A DNA stretch of 64,000 bases from Hydrogenophaga sp. (GCF_026125785.1 NZ_JAHCKL010000006.1:1-64000); one strand, 5' to 3'; shown: positions 45,181 through 56,278, counted from the first letter of the stretch. The notes: generated by a model not told the origin, from the sequence alone. A program made the numbers and translations.

Positions 45181-45693
45181 TCAGAGACCGAGCACGGACG
45201 CCGGGAAACCCGGCGTCCCCTTGATCCACCAGCCCTCCAGGTTTTCCTGCAGCGCCACACGGCGCGATGGATCGCGGCTGGCGACGCAGACACCGCGCAC
45301 GGCATCCAGCCGCTCCATTGTCCAGCCCGGTGACCACAGCAGGCTGGGCAGTTCATCCACCGAAGCGCCGGCGCAGACACGCGCCTCGAACAGGTGCCCC
45401 CAGGTGACGCGCCATTGCACGAAGCGAGGTTGCTGCTCGCGCAAGGTGCGGTATTGGCGGGCGATCATGTGCAGGGTGCGCCCCTGTTTCGCCCAGGCGT
45501 TCAGCGAAGCCACCACCTCGCGCTCACCCAATGGCCAGTCGGCGAAATCACCGTCGCACACCACGATGTGCTTCCAGCCTTCGGTGGCTGCGGTGGCGAA
45601 AGCCTGACGCACCAGGTCGCTGAACTGGGCGCGGCCTTCCCGTCGACCCTCAGGCAGCGGCGGCGGTGGGGCATCCGGGTCCTGCGGTTCCAT
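45181..45693 (-). CDS. Hypothetical protein partnered with JmjC oxygenase
   Basis: A 170-residue cytoplasmic protein that I do not recognise. A Pro-rich N-terminus (DPDAPPPPLPEGRREG) is followed by a compact domain with HIVVCDGDFADWPLGEREVV, NAWAKQGRTLHMIARQYRTL and a C-terminal WTMERLDAVRG segment, a layout that might suggest a small phospholipase-D-like or PIN-like alpha/beta fold but lacks clear catalytic motifs. GGAGG six bases upstream supports the start at 45693. It begins 22 bp after the JmjC stop, so the two are cotranscribed. Confidence 0.7.
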   Translation of the reverse strand: MEPQDPDAPPPPLPEGRREGRAQFSDLVRQAFATAATEGWKHIVVCDGDFADWPLGEREVVASLNAWAKQGRTLHMIARQYRTLREQQPRFVQWRVTWGHLFEARVCAGASVDELPSLLWSPGWTMERLDAVRGVCVASRDPSRRVALQENLEGWWIKGTPGFPASVLGL

Positions 45694-45715
45694 GAAGCAC
45701 CTCCACCGTTTGGGT

Positions 45716-46849
45716 TCAATCGTCTGCGCGCCGCAGCCAGCCCGCTTCGAACCAGTCCCGCAGCACCGCCTGAGCGTCTGCGCTGGCGCGAGCGACCTCG
45801 CGCGCCGACAGGTTGCGGCGGTCGGCCAGGGTGCGCATGAGACGGGCGTCGGCCCCGCCCGCGCGCAGGCTCTCGCCATTGATGAACACATGGTGCTCGT
45901 CGTACATCATGCGGGTTCGCCGATCCAGCCGCACAGCGCCGGGCCGCCAATCGCCTTGCGCCTCGTCGAACCAGACCTGCGGCTTGGGTTCGGTCATCAC
46001 CTCGCCCAGTGCGCAAGCGAGCGAGCGTGGGTCGGCCAGCAGGCGCTGCAGCGCGTCCCGCGCGAAATCCTGCAGCGCCACGGGCATGGCGGCGGGGTGG
46101 TCGGTGGCCGCTTGCCGTGGGTCGCGGTAGAGCGTCTCGTCCTCCAGGTCATCGGCCATGCGCTGCAACAGTTCACCAGCCAGGCCTCCTCTTTGCGGCG
46201 CGCGAAAACCGATCGAATAGGTGGTGCAGTCGCCACCCACGGCAACGCCGTCGTGCGCCCAGCGGGGCGGCAGGTACAGCATGTCGCCCGGGCCCAGCAG
46301 GTGTTCTTCCTCGGGCTCGAAATGGCGCAGGATTTTCAGCGGCACGTCCGGCTGCAACGACAGGTCGGTCTGGCGGCCGATGCGCCAGAGCCGCTGCCCG
46401 CTGGCCTGCAGCAGGAAGACGTCGTAGCTGTCGAAATGCGGTCCCACCCCACCGCCGTCACTGGCCCAGGAGATCATGAGATCGTCCAGCCGCGCGTCGG
46501 GCACGAAGCGAAAGCGCTGCAACAGTTCATGGGCCGCCTGCAGATGCTGGTCCACCCCCTGCACCAGCAGTGTCCAGGCCGGGCGCTTCAGAGGGGGCAG
46601 ACGGTTGAACGGGCCGTGGCGCAAATCCCAGCCGGCCGGCTTGCGCACGATGAGCCGGGACTCCACCGTTTCCCGCGCCGCCAACGCAAACAGCTCCGGG
46701 CGTGAGACCAGAGGAACAAAGCCCGGGATGGCGCCCCGGATGAGCAAGGGTTTCTTCTGCCAATGCCGGCGCATGAAGGCGTCGGGGGAGAGGCCGCCCA
46801 GCAAGGCGGTGGGCAGAGCCGTGGCGCTGGATTCCATGGTGAGGGTCAT
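45716..46849 (-). CDS. JmjC/cupin ribosomal oxygenase-like protein (RoxA/YcfD type)
   Basis: A 377-residue Fe(II)/2-oxoglutarate-dependent oxygenase. The metal triad is visible as His138 and Asp140 in GVGPHFDSYDVFLL and His199 in PPRWAHDGVAV; the N-terminal FMRRHWQKKPLLIRGA and C-terminal winged-helix-like region match E. coli YcfD, which hydroxylates an arginine of ribosomal protein L16. The start at 46849 is only 14 bp from the divergent FKBP start and shares a palindromic -10-like element with it. A second Met at residue 5 is possible. Confidence 0.88.
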   Translation of the reverse strand: MTLTMESSATALPTALLGGLSPDAFMRRHWQKKPLLIRGAIPGFVPLVSRPELFALAARETVESRLIVRKPAGWDLRHGPFNRLPPLKRPAWTLLVQGVDQHLQAAHELLQRFRFVPDARLDDLMISWASDGGGVGPHFDSYDVFLLQASGQRLWRIGRQTDLSLQPDVPLKILRHFEPEEEHLLGPGDMLYLPPRWAHDGVAVGGDCTTYSIGFRAPQRGGLAGELLQRMADDLEDETLYRDPRQAATDHPAAMPVALQDFARDALQRLLADPRSLACALGEVMTEPKPQVWFDEAQGDWRPGAVRLDRRTRMMYDEHHVFINGESLRAGGADARLMRTLADRRNLSAREVARASADAQAVLRDWFEAGWLRRADD

Positions 46850-46851
46850 GG

Positions 46852-46861
46852 GACAATTGTC
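46852..46861. promoter_or_regulatory. Palindromic, possibly bidirectional -10 element
   Basis: GACAATTGTC is a perfect 10-bp palindrome centred between the divergent ATGs at 46849 (JmjC, minus) and 46864 (FKBP, plus). Read either way it gives GACAAT ending 6 nt before the respective ATG, so one symmetric element could drive leaderless transcripts in both directions. Neither gene has a Shine-Dalgarno sequence. No good -35 is visible on either side. Confidence 0.5.
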
Positions 46862-46863
46862 GG

Positions 46864-47418
46864 ATGAAAATCAACCAACAATGCGTGGTCGCGCTGACCT
46901 GGACCCTCAAGGACACCTTGGGCGAGGAACTCGATGTGCTGGACGAGCCGGTGGAGTTCCTGGTCGGCGGCAACGACTTGCTGGCCAAGATCGAAGAAGC
47001 GCTGCTCAACCATTCGGCGGGCGACACGGTCGAGCTGCAGCTCGAACCCATGGACGCCTTCGGCGACTACGACGACCGGTTGCTGTTCCTGGAGCCCCGC
47101 AACCTCTTTCCCGAGAACCTCGAAGAAGGCATGGGTTTCGAGGGCCTGCCGGCAGGCTGCAACCCCAGCGCACCCAGGGATCGCCTCTATTTCGTGAGCG
47201 ACATCTACCCGGAACATGTGGTGCTGGACGGCAACCATCCGCTGGCCGGAATCGCCCTGCGCATCGCGCTCAAGGTGCATGCCGTGCGCGAGGCCGAGGA
47301 GAGCGAGGTCGGACGCGGCACGCTGGGCACCGGCTTCTTCCGCATGGAAGTCGGGCCGCAGGATGGCGAGGAACCCGACGACGGGCCGCAGGCGCCCGGT
47401 TCACGCACCCTTCATTAA
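46864..47418 (+). CDS. FKBP-type peptidyl-prolyl isomerase, SlyD-like
   Basis: A 184-residue isomerase/chaperone: an FKBP core split by an insert-in-flap domain. VALTWTLKDTLGEELDVL opens the FKBP fold, GGNDLLAKIEEALLNHSAGD forms the central helix, and LEPMDAFGDYDDRLLFLEPRNLFP corresponds to the SlyD segment with the acidic-aromatic run. The His/Cys-rich metal-binding tail of SlyD is missing; the tail here is acidic (EEPDDGPQAPG). It probably assists folding. No Shine-Dalgarno sequence is present. Confidence 0.85.
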   Translation: MKINQQCVVALTWTLKDTLGEELDVLDEPVEFLVGGNDLLAKIEEALLNHSAGDTVELQLEPMDAFGDYDDRLLFLEPRNLFPENLEEGMGFEGLPAGCNPSAPRDRLYFVSDIYPEHVVLDGNHPLAGIALRIALKVHAVREAEESEVGRGTLGTGFFRMEVGPQDGEEPDDGPQAPGSRTLH

Positions 47419-47447
47419 AGCCAGAACCGGGTGCGGGAACGGCCGGA

Positions 47448-47897
47448 TCAGCCGCGCCCCGTGGAGCCGTAACCTCCGGCGCCCCGTTCGCTCGCCGCGG
47501 CGAAGTCGTCCACCACGTTGAACCGCGCCTGCACCACCGGCACGATCACCATCTGCGCAATGCGCTCCATGGGTTCGATGGTGAAGGGCACGTCGCTGCG
47601 GTTCCAGGCGCTCACCATGAGCTGGCCCTGGTAGTCGCTGTCGATCAGCCCCACCAGATTGCCGAGCACGATGCCGTGCTTGTGGCCCAGTCCGGAGCGC
47701 GGCAGGATCATGGCGGCGTAGCCAGGGTCCGCGAGGTGGATGGCCAGGCCCGTGGGCACCAGTTGCCAGGCGTTGGGCGCGAGCGTGAGCGGCACGTCCA
47801 GGCAGGCGCGCAGGTCCAGTCCCGCGCTGCCCGCGGTGGCGTAGGCGGGCAACTGGCCCGCCATGCGCGGGTCCAGCACCTTCACGTCGATCTGCAT
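47448..47897 (-). CDS. dut: Deoxyuridine 5'-triphosphate nucleotidohydrolase
   Basis: A 149-residue homotrimeric dUTPase that hydrolyses dUTP to dUMP. Conserved motifs: [12 protein letters not shown] (1), [17 protein letters not shown] (2), [17 protein letters not shown] (3), [12 protein letters not shown] (4) and the C-terminal [11 protein letters not shown] (5). Length and order are normal. It starts 30 bp upstream of the TRAP permease on the same strand, but the two are unlikely to be functionally linked. Confidence 0.95.
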   Translation of the reverse strand: MQIDVKVLDPRMAGQLPAYATAGSAGLDLRACLDVPLTLAPNAWQLVPTGLAIHLADPGYAAMILPRSGLGHKHGIVLGNLVGLIDSDYQGQLMVSAWNRSDVPFTIEPMERIAQMVIVPVVQARFNVVDDFAAASERGAGGYGSTGRG

Positions 47898-47926
47898 GTG
47901 TTCACTCCGGCCCGTGGGCCATATCG

Positions 47927-49710
<1,784 letters not shown>

Positions 49711-49714
<4 letters not shown>

Positions 49715-50313
49715 GATGCGACTCCCGCCTGGCGGGCCTTGTCCGAATGGGCCAGTTCTTCAGCAAGCTGCTCCACTTCGCTGGGCCCTTCATGGCTCAG
49801 CAAGTCCGGTCCATGCCCGGTGAGGAAGGCCACGCGCTTGATCAGTTCTGAAACGCCTTGCGCAAACAGAACGGCAAAGCCCAGGGGAATCAGGCCATAC
49901 ACCGGCCAGCGGATCAGGCCACCCGCGTTGGAAGACATTTCGCCCGTATCCCACGCACGCTCGAACAAGGGCCAGCCCAGGGAGGCCATCATGTAGCACA
50001 GCGGCAGCAGAAAGACCACGATGCCCACGATGTCGACCCAGTGGCGCATGCGCGGGCTGAACTTGCTGGAGAGGAAGTCGATGCGCACGTGGGCGTTGCG
50101 CAGGAAGGCGTAGCCACCACCGAGCATGAAGGCGGCGGCGAAGAGATACCACTGGATTTCCAGCAGGCCGTTGGAACTGGTGTTGAACACTTTGCGAACA
50201 ATGGCGTTGCCGGCGCTGATCAGCGTGGTCGCCAGGATCAGCCACATGGCCAGCTTGCCGATCAGGTCGTTCACGGCGTCGATCAGGCGAGATATCTGTA
50301 GTAGGAGCGGCAT
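49711..50313 (-). CDS. TRAP transporter small permease subunit (DctQ type)
   Basis: A 200-residue protein with four hydrophobic helices (AMWLILATTLISAGNAIV; WYLFAAAFMLGGGYAFL; IVGIVVFLLPLCYMMASL; YGLIPLGFAVLFAQGVSEL) and the family core LEIQWYLFAAAFMLGGGYAFLRNAHVRID. It couples with the large permease, whose start codon overlaps its stop. It is separated from dctP by a terminator and 120 bp, so less of it may be made than of the binding protein. Confidence 0.9.
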
Positions 50314-50384
50314 GGAACTACCCGAAGGGAGTTGAAAGAGAACCTGGAAGTCTAAACAGCCTCAACAGACCGGGCTGTTGCAAA

Positions 50385-50406
50385 AAGCCCCGCCGAGGCG
50401 GGGCTT
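50385..50406 (-). terminator. Rho-independent terminator between dctP and the permease genes
   Basis: Position and polarity: the perfect 10-bp stem AAGCCCCGCC/GGCGGGGCTT with a 2-nt centre is followed on the minus strand by TTTTTG. It lies between the stop of the binding-protein gene (50434) and the start of the small permease (50313), so it either ends the dctP transcript or attenuates read-through into the permeases. Confidence 0.8.
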
Positions 50407-50433
50407 GGTGCTGCGCTGCGCAGGCGAAGCGCC

Positions 50434-51513
50434 TTACAGCTTGGCGGACTGCATGTAGCTGTCGAAACGCGCTTCCGTGAAACGGAACCAGAGGTTCTGG
50501 TCGCGGCGGAAGTTGGCGTAGTCGGTGTAGACCTTCTTCCAGGCCGGGTTGGTGTTGTTCAACTCGTTGTAAACCTCCATGGAGGCCTTGAAGGCTGCGT
50601 CCATGATGGCCTTGGGGAACGGCACCAGCTTGGCCTTGTTGGCCACCAGCTGCTTGAGCGCCACCGGGTTGCGGGCATCGTACTTGGCCTGCATGTCCAC
50701 GTGGGCGAAGGCCGATGCGGCTTCGACGATGGCCTTGTTCTCGGCAGACAGGCTGTCATAGGCCTTGCGGTTGATGAACACGTCCACCTGCGGGCCGCCT
50801 TCCCACCAGCCGGGGTACACGTAGTAGGGTGCCACCTTGTAGAAACCCAGCTTCTGGTCGTCGTAGGGGCCCACCCACTCGGCCGCGTCGATGGTGCCCT
50901 TCTCCAGCGCCTGGTAGATCTCGCCACCAGGAATGTTCTGGGGCACCGCGCCCAGGCGCTCGACGATCTTGCCGGCGAAGCCGCCGATGCGGAACTTCAG
51001 GCCCTTCATGTCGTTGAGGGTCTTGAGCTCCTTGCGGAACCAACCGCCCATCTGGGCGCCGGTGTTGCCGTTGGGGAAGTTGATGATGTTGTAGTTGGCG
51101 TAGAACTCGCGCATCAGCTTGAGGCCGTTGCCCTCGAACATCCAGGCGCTCATCTGGCGGCTGTTCAGGCCGAAGGGAATGGCCGCGCCGATCGCGAAGG
51201 TCGGGTCCTTGCCGAAGAAGTAGTAAGGCACGGTGTGGCAGCACTCCACGGTGCCTTCCTGGACGCCGTCCACCACGCCGAAAGCAGGCATCAGCTCGCC
51301 GCCCGGGTGCACCGAGATGGTGAACTTGCCACCCGACATCTCGCCCACCTTCTTGGCGAACACCTCACCCGCGCCATAGATGGTGTCGAGGGCTTTGGGG
51401 AAACTGGAGGCCAGGCGCCAGCGGATGGTGGCCTGGGCATGCACGGCAGGTGCCACGCCTGCGGCCAGCACGCCTGCGATGCCGGTGTGCTTGATGAGGG
51501 AACGACGATCCAT
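50434..51513 (-). CDS. TRAP transporter substrate-binding protein (DctP/TakP-like)
   Basis: A 359-residue periplasmic binding protein. The N-terminus MDRRSLIKHTGIAGVLAAG carries a twin-arginine motif (RRSLIK), so Tat export in a folded state is likely. The mature protein has WRLASSFPKALDTIYGAG and the ligand-region segments EWVGPYDDQKLGFYKVAPYYV and YPGWWEGGP, typical of the TakP/lactate-binding branch that takes 2-oxo or 2-hydroxy monocarboxylates rather than C4-dicarboxylates. GGAG lies nine bases upstream of the start. It is the first gene of the TRAP locus. Confidence 0.87.
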   Translation of the reverse strand: MDRRSLIKHTGIAGVLAAGVAPAVHAQATIRWRLASSFPKALDTIYGAGEVFAKKVGEMSGGKFTISVHPGGELMPAFGVVDGVQEGTVECCHTVPYYFFGKDPTFAIGAAIPFGLNSRQMSAWMFEGNGLKLMREFYANYNIINFPNGNTGAQMGGWFRKELKTLNDMKGLKFRIGGFAGKIVERLGAVPQNIPGGEIYQALEKGTIDAAEWVGPYDDQKLGFYKVAPYYVYPGWWEGGPQVDVFINRKAYDSLSAENKAIVEAASAFAHVDMQAKYDARNPVALKQLVANKAKLVPFPKAIMDAAFKASMEVYNELNNTNPAWKKVYTDYANFRRDQNLWFRFTEARFDSYMQSAKL

Positions 51514-51640
51514 GTTGATTGACTCCGAAGTTGGGTATGGATACACAAGCGGCCCATGCACAGGGACAGGGCCGCAGACCGAAGGGGTCAGAGGCCATTG
51601 TAGAAACGGACCTGAGGGGGGATTCGGGGGTTTTCCCTCG

Positions 51641-51667
51641 AAAAACGCCTCGCTGGTGCAAGGCGTT
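51641..51667 (-). terminator. Rho-independent terminator of dxs
   Basis: AACGCCT and AGGCGTT form a 7-bp stem with a 10-nt loop; on the minus strand the stem runs into a T-run (TTTTT). It lies 77 bp after the dxs stop and before the TRAP locus. Confidence 0.65.
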
Positions 51668-51743
51668 CAGCCTCTTGCAAGCTTTCTGACAGCCTCGTGC
51701 CAGCCTGCCCCTGTTTTGGTGCACGCGCAGGTGCGTGATCCGT

Positions 51744-53654
51744 TCAGCCTACGGCTTTGAGGGATGTCGGCACCTGCTGCAGAAGCGCGCCGAAACGCGT
51801 GCGGACCGAGGCCTCGATGCCTTGCGCATCCAGCCCCTGCAAGGCCAGCAGCTTTGCCGGGTCGCCATGTTCGATGAACTCGTCGGGCAGGCCCAGCTGA
51901 AGCACCGGCAGCGTGACGCCTTCGGCCTGCAGCGCCTCCAGCACGACCGAGCCCGCACCGCCCTGGATGCAGCCCTCCTCCACCGTCACGATGGCCTCGT
52001 GCGTGCGGGCCAGTTCGCGCAACAGGTCCAGATCCAGCGGCTTGGCCCAGCGCATGTTCGCCACGCTGGCCCCCAGCTTTTCACCTGCCGCCAGGGCCGG
52101 GTACAGCAGCGTGCCGAAAGCAAGAATGGCCACGCCACGCCCCTGACGCCGCAGTTCGCCGCGACCGTAGGGCAAGCCTTCGAGGCCAGGCGGCTGCGCC
52201 GCGCCCACACCGGCACCGCGCGGGTAGCGCACCGCCACCGGGTGGTTTTGCGCAAATGCGGTGCTGAGCAGTTGCCGGCACTCGGCCTCATCGGCAGGGC
52301 AGGCCACCGCCATGTTCGGAATACAGCGCAGAAACGCAATGTCGTAGGCGCCTGCGTGTGTTGCGCCGTCGGCCCCCACCAGGCCGGCTCGGTCCAGTGC
52401 GAACACCACCGGCAGGTTCTGCAGGGCAACGTCATGGATCAGTTGGTCGTAGGCTCGCTGCAGGAAGGTCGAGTAGATCGCCACCACCGGCTTGAGTCCT
52501 TCGCAGGCGAGGCCGGCGGCAAAGGTCACCGCGTGCTGCTCGGCAATGCCCACGTCGAAATAGCGCGCCGGGAAACGGCGTTCGAACTCGACCATGCCCG
52601 AGCCCTCGCGCATCGCGGGCGTGATGCCGATGAGGCGCGGGTCAGCCGCTGCCATGTCGCACAGCCAGTTGCCGAACACCTGGGTGAAGGTGGTCTTGGG
52701 TGGCGTGGCCGGTTTGGTCAGTCCGACAGCGGGGTCGAACTTGCCCGGTCCGTGGTAAGCCACCGGGTCGGCCTCGGCCAGTTTGTAGCCTTGCCCCTTC
52801 TTGGTGACCACGTGCAGGAACTGCGGCCCGCTGTCGGAATCGAGCAAGTGCCGGATGTTCTCCAGCGTGGGAATCAGCGAATCCAGATCGTGCCCGTCAA
52901 TGGGACCGATGTAGTTGAAACCGAACTTCTCGAACAACGTCGCCGGGACCACCATGCCCTTGGCGTGCTCTTCGAGCCGCTTGGCCAGCTCGAACAGGGG
53001 TGGCGCCCCCTTGAGCACCTGTTTGCCCACGCTCTTGGCGGCGGCATAGAACTGGCCGCTCATGAGCTGTGCGAGGTAGCGGTTGAGCGCGCCCACCGGC
53101 GGCGAGATCGACATGTCGTTGTCGTTGAGCACCACCAGCAGACGGCCATCGGCCACGCCCGCGTTGTTCAGCGCCTCGAACGCCATGCCCGCGGTCATGG
53201 CGCCGTCGCCGATGATGGCCACCGAACGGCGCCCCTCGCCCTTGAGCTTGGCGGCCAGCGCCATGCCCAGCGCGGCGGAAATGCTGGTGGAGGAATGCGC
53301 GGTGCCGAAGGTATCGAACTCGCTCTCGTCACGGCGCGGGAAGCCGCTGATGCCACCGAGTTGGCGCAGCGTATCCATGCGGTCGCGCCGGCCGGTAAGG
53401 ATCTTGTGCGGGTAGGTCTGGTGGCCCACGTCCCAGACCAGCCGGTCCTCCGGCGTGTTGAAGACGTAGTGCAGCGCCACGGTGAGCTCCACCGTGCCGA
53501 GGTTGGAACTGAGGTGCCCACCGGTGCGCGCCACACTGTCCAGCAGAAAGCTGCGCAATTCATCGGCCAGCGGCGGCAGCTGGGCTCGGCTGAGGCGGCG
53601 CAGGTCCTGCGGCGACTCGATGGTGGACAGCAGAGAGCTCATGGGCAGGGTCAT
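51744..53654 (-). CDS. dxs: 1-deoxy-D-xylulose-5-phosphate synthase
   Basis: A 636-residue thiamine-diphosphate enzyme that condenses pyruvate and glyceraldehyde 3-phosphate, the first step of the MEP isoprenoid pathway. The TPP motif is [18 protein letters not shown] to NDNDMSIS; the transketolase-type segments [34 protein letters not shown] and [18 protein letters not shown] follow. The start is taken at [15 protein letters not shown]; Met at 53642 and a TTG at 53708 overlapping the ispA stop are alternatives, and none has a clear ribosome-binding site. It follows ispA, as is usual in proteobacteria. Confidence 0.94.
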   Translation of the reverse strand: MTLPMSSLLSTIESPQDLRRLSRAQLPPLADELRSFLLDSVARTGGHLSSNLGTVELTVALHYVFNTPEDRLVWDVGHQTYPHKILTGRRDRMDTLRQLGGISGFPRRDESEFDTFGTAHSSTSISAALGMALAAKLKGEGRRSVAIIGDGAMTAGMAFEALNNAGVADGRLLVVLNDNDMSISPPVGALNRYLAQLMSGQFYAAAKSVGKQVLKGAPPLFELAKRLEEHAKGMVVPATLFEKFGFNYIGPIDGHDLDSLIPTLENIRHLLDSDSGPQFLHVVTKKGQGYKLAEADPVAYHGPGKFDPAVGLTKPATPPKTTFTQVFGNWLCDMAAADPRLIGITPAMREGSGMVEFERRFPARYFDVGIAEQHAVTFAAGLACEGLKPVVAIYSTFLQRAYDQLIHDVALQNLPVVFALDRAGLVGADGATHAGAYDIAFLRCIPNMAVACPADEAECRQLLSTAFAQNHPVAVRYPRGAGVGAAQPPGLEGLPYGRGELRRQGRGVAILAFGTLLYPALAAGEKLGASVANMRWAKPLDLDLLRELARTHEAIVTVEEGCIQGGAGSVVLEALQAEGVTLPVLQLGLPDEFIEHGDPAKLLALQGLDAQGIEASVRTRFGALLQQVPTSLKAVG

Positions 53655-53704
53655 GGGATGTTGTGGTGCCGCGCGAGGGGTCTTGGGGTCGTCTTTTGGG
53701 ATCG

Positions 53705-54610
53705 TCAATAGGCACGCCGGCCCACCCAGTCGGCCAGCGCGTGCAGGATGCCGGCATCGGGCAGGCCGCTGTGGTCAAGGGCCTGGTGCGCCTCATCGAT
53801 CACGGAGTCGGCATAGGCCTGGGCCGCTTCCAGGCCCAGCAGGGACACGAAGGTCGGCTTGTCGGCGGCGGCGTCCTTGCCTGCCGTCTTGCCCAGCGTG
53901 GCCGAGTCGGCAGTGACATCGAGCACGTCGTCCACCACCTGGAACGCCAGGCCGAGGCTGGCCCCGTAGCGCGCCAGATGAACCAGGACGTCGCGATCGG
54001 CCTGGCCGGTGGCCGCGCCCATGAGCACACTGGCCTGCAGCAGGGCACCTGTCTTCTTGCGGTGCATGGCCTCGAGCGCGGGCTGGTCCAGCACGTGGCC
54101 CACGCTGGCCAGGTCCACGGCCTGACCGCCGGCCATGCCGTTCGCGCCGGCAGCCCGGGCCATCTGGCGACACAGCTGAGCGGCCATGGCCGGCCCCACG
54201 CTGCCATCGTCCGGCACCAGCAACTCGAAGGCCAGGGCCTGCAAGGCATCGCCGGCCAGCAGGGCCTGGGCCTCGCCGTACCGCACGTGCACCGTGGGCT
54301 TGCCCCGGCGCAGCACGTCGTTGTCCATGCAAGGCATGTCGTCGTGCACCAGCGAATAGGCGTGGATGAGTTCAACCGCACACGCGGCACGCATGGCCGC
54401 CTCGGCAGAGCCCGCCACGGCCTCGCTCGCGGCCAGCACCAGCAAAGGGCGCAGCCGCTTGCCGCCATCGAGCACGGCGTAGCGCATGGCGTCGCCCAGC
54501 CCGGCCGGCGCGTCGGCAGAAACCCATTCCGAGAGCGCGGCTTCCACCGCATCCTGTCGGGCCTGCCGCCAGGCGACAAACGCACCCTGGTCCGACAGCA
54601 CCGCGCTCAC
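53705..54610 (-). CDS. ispA: Farnesyl diphosphate synthase (geranyltranstransferase)
   Basis: A 301-residue prenyltransferase that makes farnesyl diphosphate from dimethylallyl and isopentenyl diphosphates. The first aspartate-rich motif is [10 protein letters not shown] and the second is [20 protein letters not shown] and the [10 protein letters not shown] segment are also present. The start is a GTG at 54610 that overlaps the xseB stop (GTGA) and gives the family N-terminus. It sits between xseB and dxs, a widespread arrangement. Confidence 0.93.
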   Translation of the reverse strand: MSAVLSDQGAFVAWRQARQDAVEAALSEWVSADAPAGLGDAMRYAVLDGGKRLRPLLVLAASEAVAGSAEAAMRAACAVELIHAYSLVHDDMPCMDNDVLRRGKPTVHVRYGEAQALLAGDALQALAFELLVPDDGSVGPAMAAQLCRQMARAAGANGMAGGQAVDLASVGHVLDQPALEAMHRKKTGALLQASVLMGAATGQADRDVLVHLARYGASLGLAFQVVDDVLDVTADSATLGKTAGKDAAADKPTFVSLLGLEAAQAYADSVIDEAHQALDHSGLPDAGILHALADWVGRRAY

Positions 54611-54849
54611 GGGGAACCGTCCAGGGGTTTGAGCTCGTTGCCTTCGAGCACCTTGATCTGTTGCTCCACCGCGTCCAGCCGGGCACGGCAGAAGGCCAGC
54701 AGTTCGGCGCCCCGCTGGTAGTGGGTGAGCAACTGGTCCAGGGGAAGCTGGCCGCCATCGAGCTGCGCCACCAGCTTCTCGAGTTCCGCAAGGGCTGCCT
54801 CGTAGCTGGCCGGCGCACGCGCGGAGCGGGGGGCTGGGGATGTGGTCAT
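54607..54849 (-). CDS. xseB: Exodeoxyribonuclease VII small subunit
   Basis: An 80-residue helical protein: [56 protein letters not shown] is the characteristic XseB pattern. It joins the large subunit (encoded elsewhere) to degrade single-stranded DNA. The ATG at 54849 gives the usual short N-terminus; the frame remains open upstream, but without support. Its stop overlaps ispA. Confidence 0.93.
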   Translation of the reverse strand: MTTSPAPRSARAPASYEAALAELEKLVAQLDGGQLPLDQLLTHYQRGAELLAFCRARLDAVEQQIKVLEGNELKPLDGSP

Positions 54850-54973
54850 AGGATTCTGTCGTCGTGGGCCGTGGAGGCCGGCGGGCGGCGGTGCCTCGGG
54901 CACCCCGAAAGGGTTCGGGCACGCCGCTTGCAAGCGCCATTTTATGCCCAGGACGCCCCGTTCACCCCCGGGG

Positions 54974-54979
54974 TACAAT
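54974..54979 (+). promoter_or_regulatory. Candidate -10 element for the Rieske oxygenase
   Basis: TACAAT lies in the divergent xseB/Rieske interval and would give a leader of about 140 nt. A 6-bp-arm hairpin (CGGGCC-CCGT-GGCCCG, 55010-55025) and a smaller CCCC-TTCATA-GGGG stem fall within that leader. No -35 box is evident. Confidence 0.4.
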
Positions 54980-55123
54980 CCGCCCTCTTTTTTCCTCTTC
55001 TCATACTGACGGGCCCCGTGGCCCGGAGGGACGCACCACTTCACCCACCCCGCGCGAATTCGTCTGACGAGCACAGCGCTTACCCTGCCCCTTCATAGGG
55101 GGAGTCTCTAGGTCAGGACCACG

Positions 55124-56278
55124 ATGTCTGATTTAAGTCTTCAACTGCAGCAGGCCGCAAGCCAACTTCCGGTTTCCAGCTACTTCAGCGAGGCGCTGTT
55201 CCAGCGCGAAAAGGAAACACTCTTCCAGCGCGGGCCCCGGTATGTGGGGCACTCACTCTCGGTACCCCAGCAGGGGGACTACCACGCACTGCCGCAGGAA
55301 AACGGCGGCAGGGCCCTGGTGCACACCGCCAGCGGCATCGAACTGGTCTCCAACGTCTGCCGCCACCGCCAGGCCCAGATGCTGCGCGGACGAGGCAACC
55401 TGATGGAGACCCGCAGCGGCAGCGCGGGCGGCAACATCGTCTGCCCCCTGCACCGCTGGACCTACAGCGGCGTGCATGGCGAGCAGGCCGGCCAGTTGCT
55501 CGGCGCGCCCCATTTCGAGCAAGACCCCTGCCTGAACCTGCGCAACTACCCGCTGCGTGAATGGAATGGCCTGCTGTTCGAGGACAACGGCCGCGACGTC
55601 ACCGCCGACCTCGCCGACATGGGGCCGCGCGCCGCGCTCGACTTCGAGGGCATGGTGCTCGACCACGTGGAACTGCACGAGTGCAACTACAACTGGAAGA
55701 CCTTCATCGAGGTCTACCTGGAGGATTACCACGTGGCGCCTTTCCACCCGGGTCTGGGTGGCTTCGTCACCTGCGAGGACCTTCGCTGGGAGTTCAAGCC
55801 CGGGTACTCGGTCCAGACCGTGGGCGCAGCCAACCTGCTTGGCAAGGCTGGCAGCCCGGTCTATCAGCGCTGGCACGAGCAGCTCATGCAATACCGCCAG
55901 GGCCAGGTGCCCGAACATGGCGCGATCTGGCTGACCTACTACCCGCACATCATGGTGGAGTGGTACCCGCATGTGCTGACGGTCTCCACGCTGCACCCGA
56001 TCAGCGTGGACAAGACGCTCAACATGGTGGAGTTCTACTACCCGGAGGAAATCGCCGCCTTCGAGCGCGAGTTCGTGGAGGCGCAGCGCGCGGCCTACAT
56101 GGAGACCTGCATCGAGGACGACGAGATCGCTGAACGCATGGATGCGGGGCGCAAGGCGCTGCTGGCGCGTGGCGACAACGAGGTGGGGCCCTACCAGAGC
56201 CCGATGGAAGACGGCATGCAGCACTTCCACGAGTGGTACCGCCGGCACATGGCCGGTGCCCCCACGCTCGAAGACTGA
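55124..56278 (+). CDS. Rieske-type aromatic ring-hydroxylating oxygenase, alpha subunit
   Basis: A 384-residue protein. The Rieske [2Fe-2S] ligands are Cys79-His81 (VCRHRQ) and Cys107-His110 (CPLHRW); the catalytic iron domain has NYNWKTFIEVYLEDYHVAPFHPG with His203 and His208. Oxygenases of this class hydroxylate or demethylate aromatic or quaternary-amine substrates. The interval between the two Rieske pairs is 25 residues, longer than the usual 15-17. No ferredoxin or reductase gene is near, so the electron donor must come from elsewhere. The closest named substrate class cannot be told from sequence. Confidence 0.85.
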   Translation: MSDLSLQLQQAASQLPVSSYFSEALFQREKETLFQRGPRYVGHSLSVPQQGDYHALPQENGGRALVHTASGIELVSNVCRHRQAQMLRGRGNLMETRSGSAGGNIVCPLHRWTYSGVHGEQAGQLLGAPHFEQDPCLNLRNYPLREWNGLLFEDNGRDVTADLADMGPRAALDFEGMVLDHVELHECNYNWKTFIEVYLEDYHVAPFHPGLGGFVTCEDLRWEFKPGYSVQTVGAANLLGKAGSPVYQRWHEQLMQYRQGQVPEHGAIWLTYYPHIMVEWYPHVLTVSTLHPISVDKTLNMVEFYYPEEIAAFEREFVEAQRAAYMETCIEDDEIAERMDAGRKALLARGDNEVGPYQSPMEDGMQHFHEWYRRHMAGAPTLED

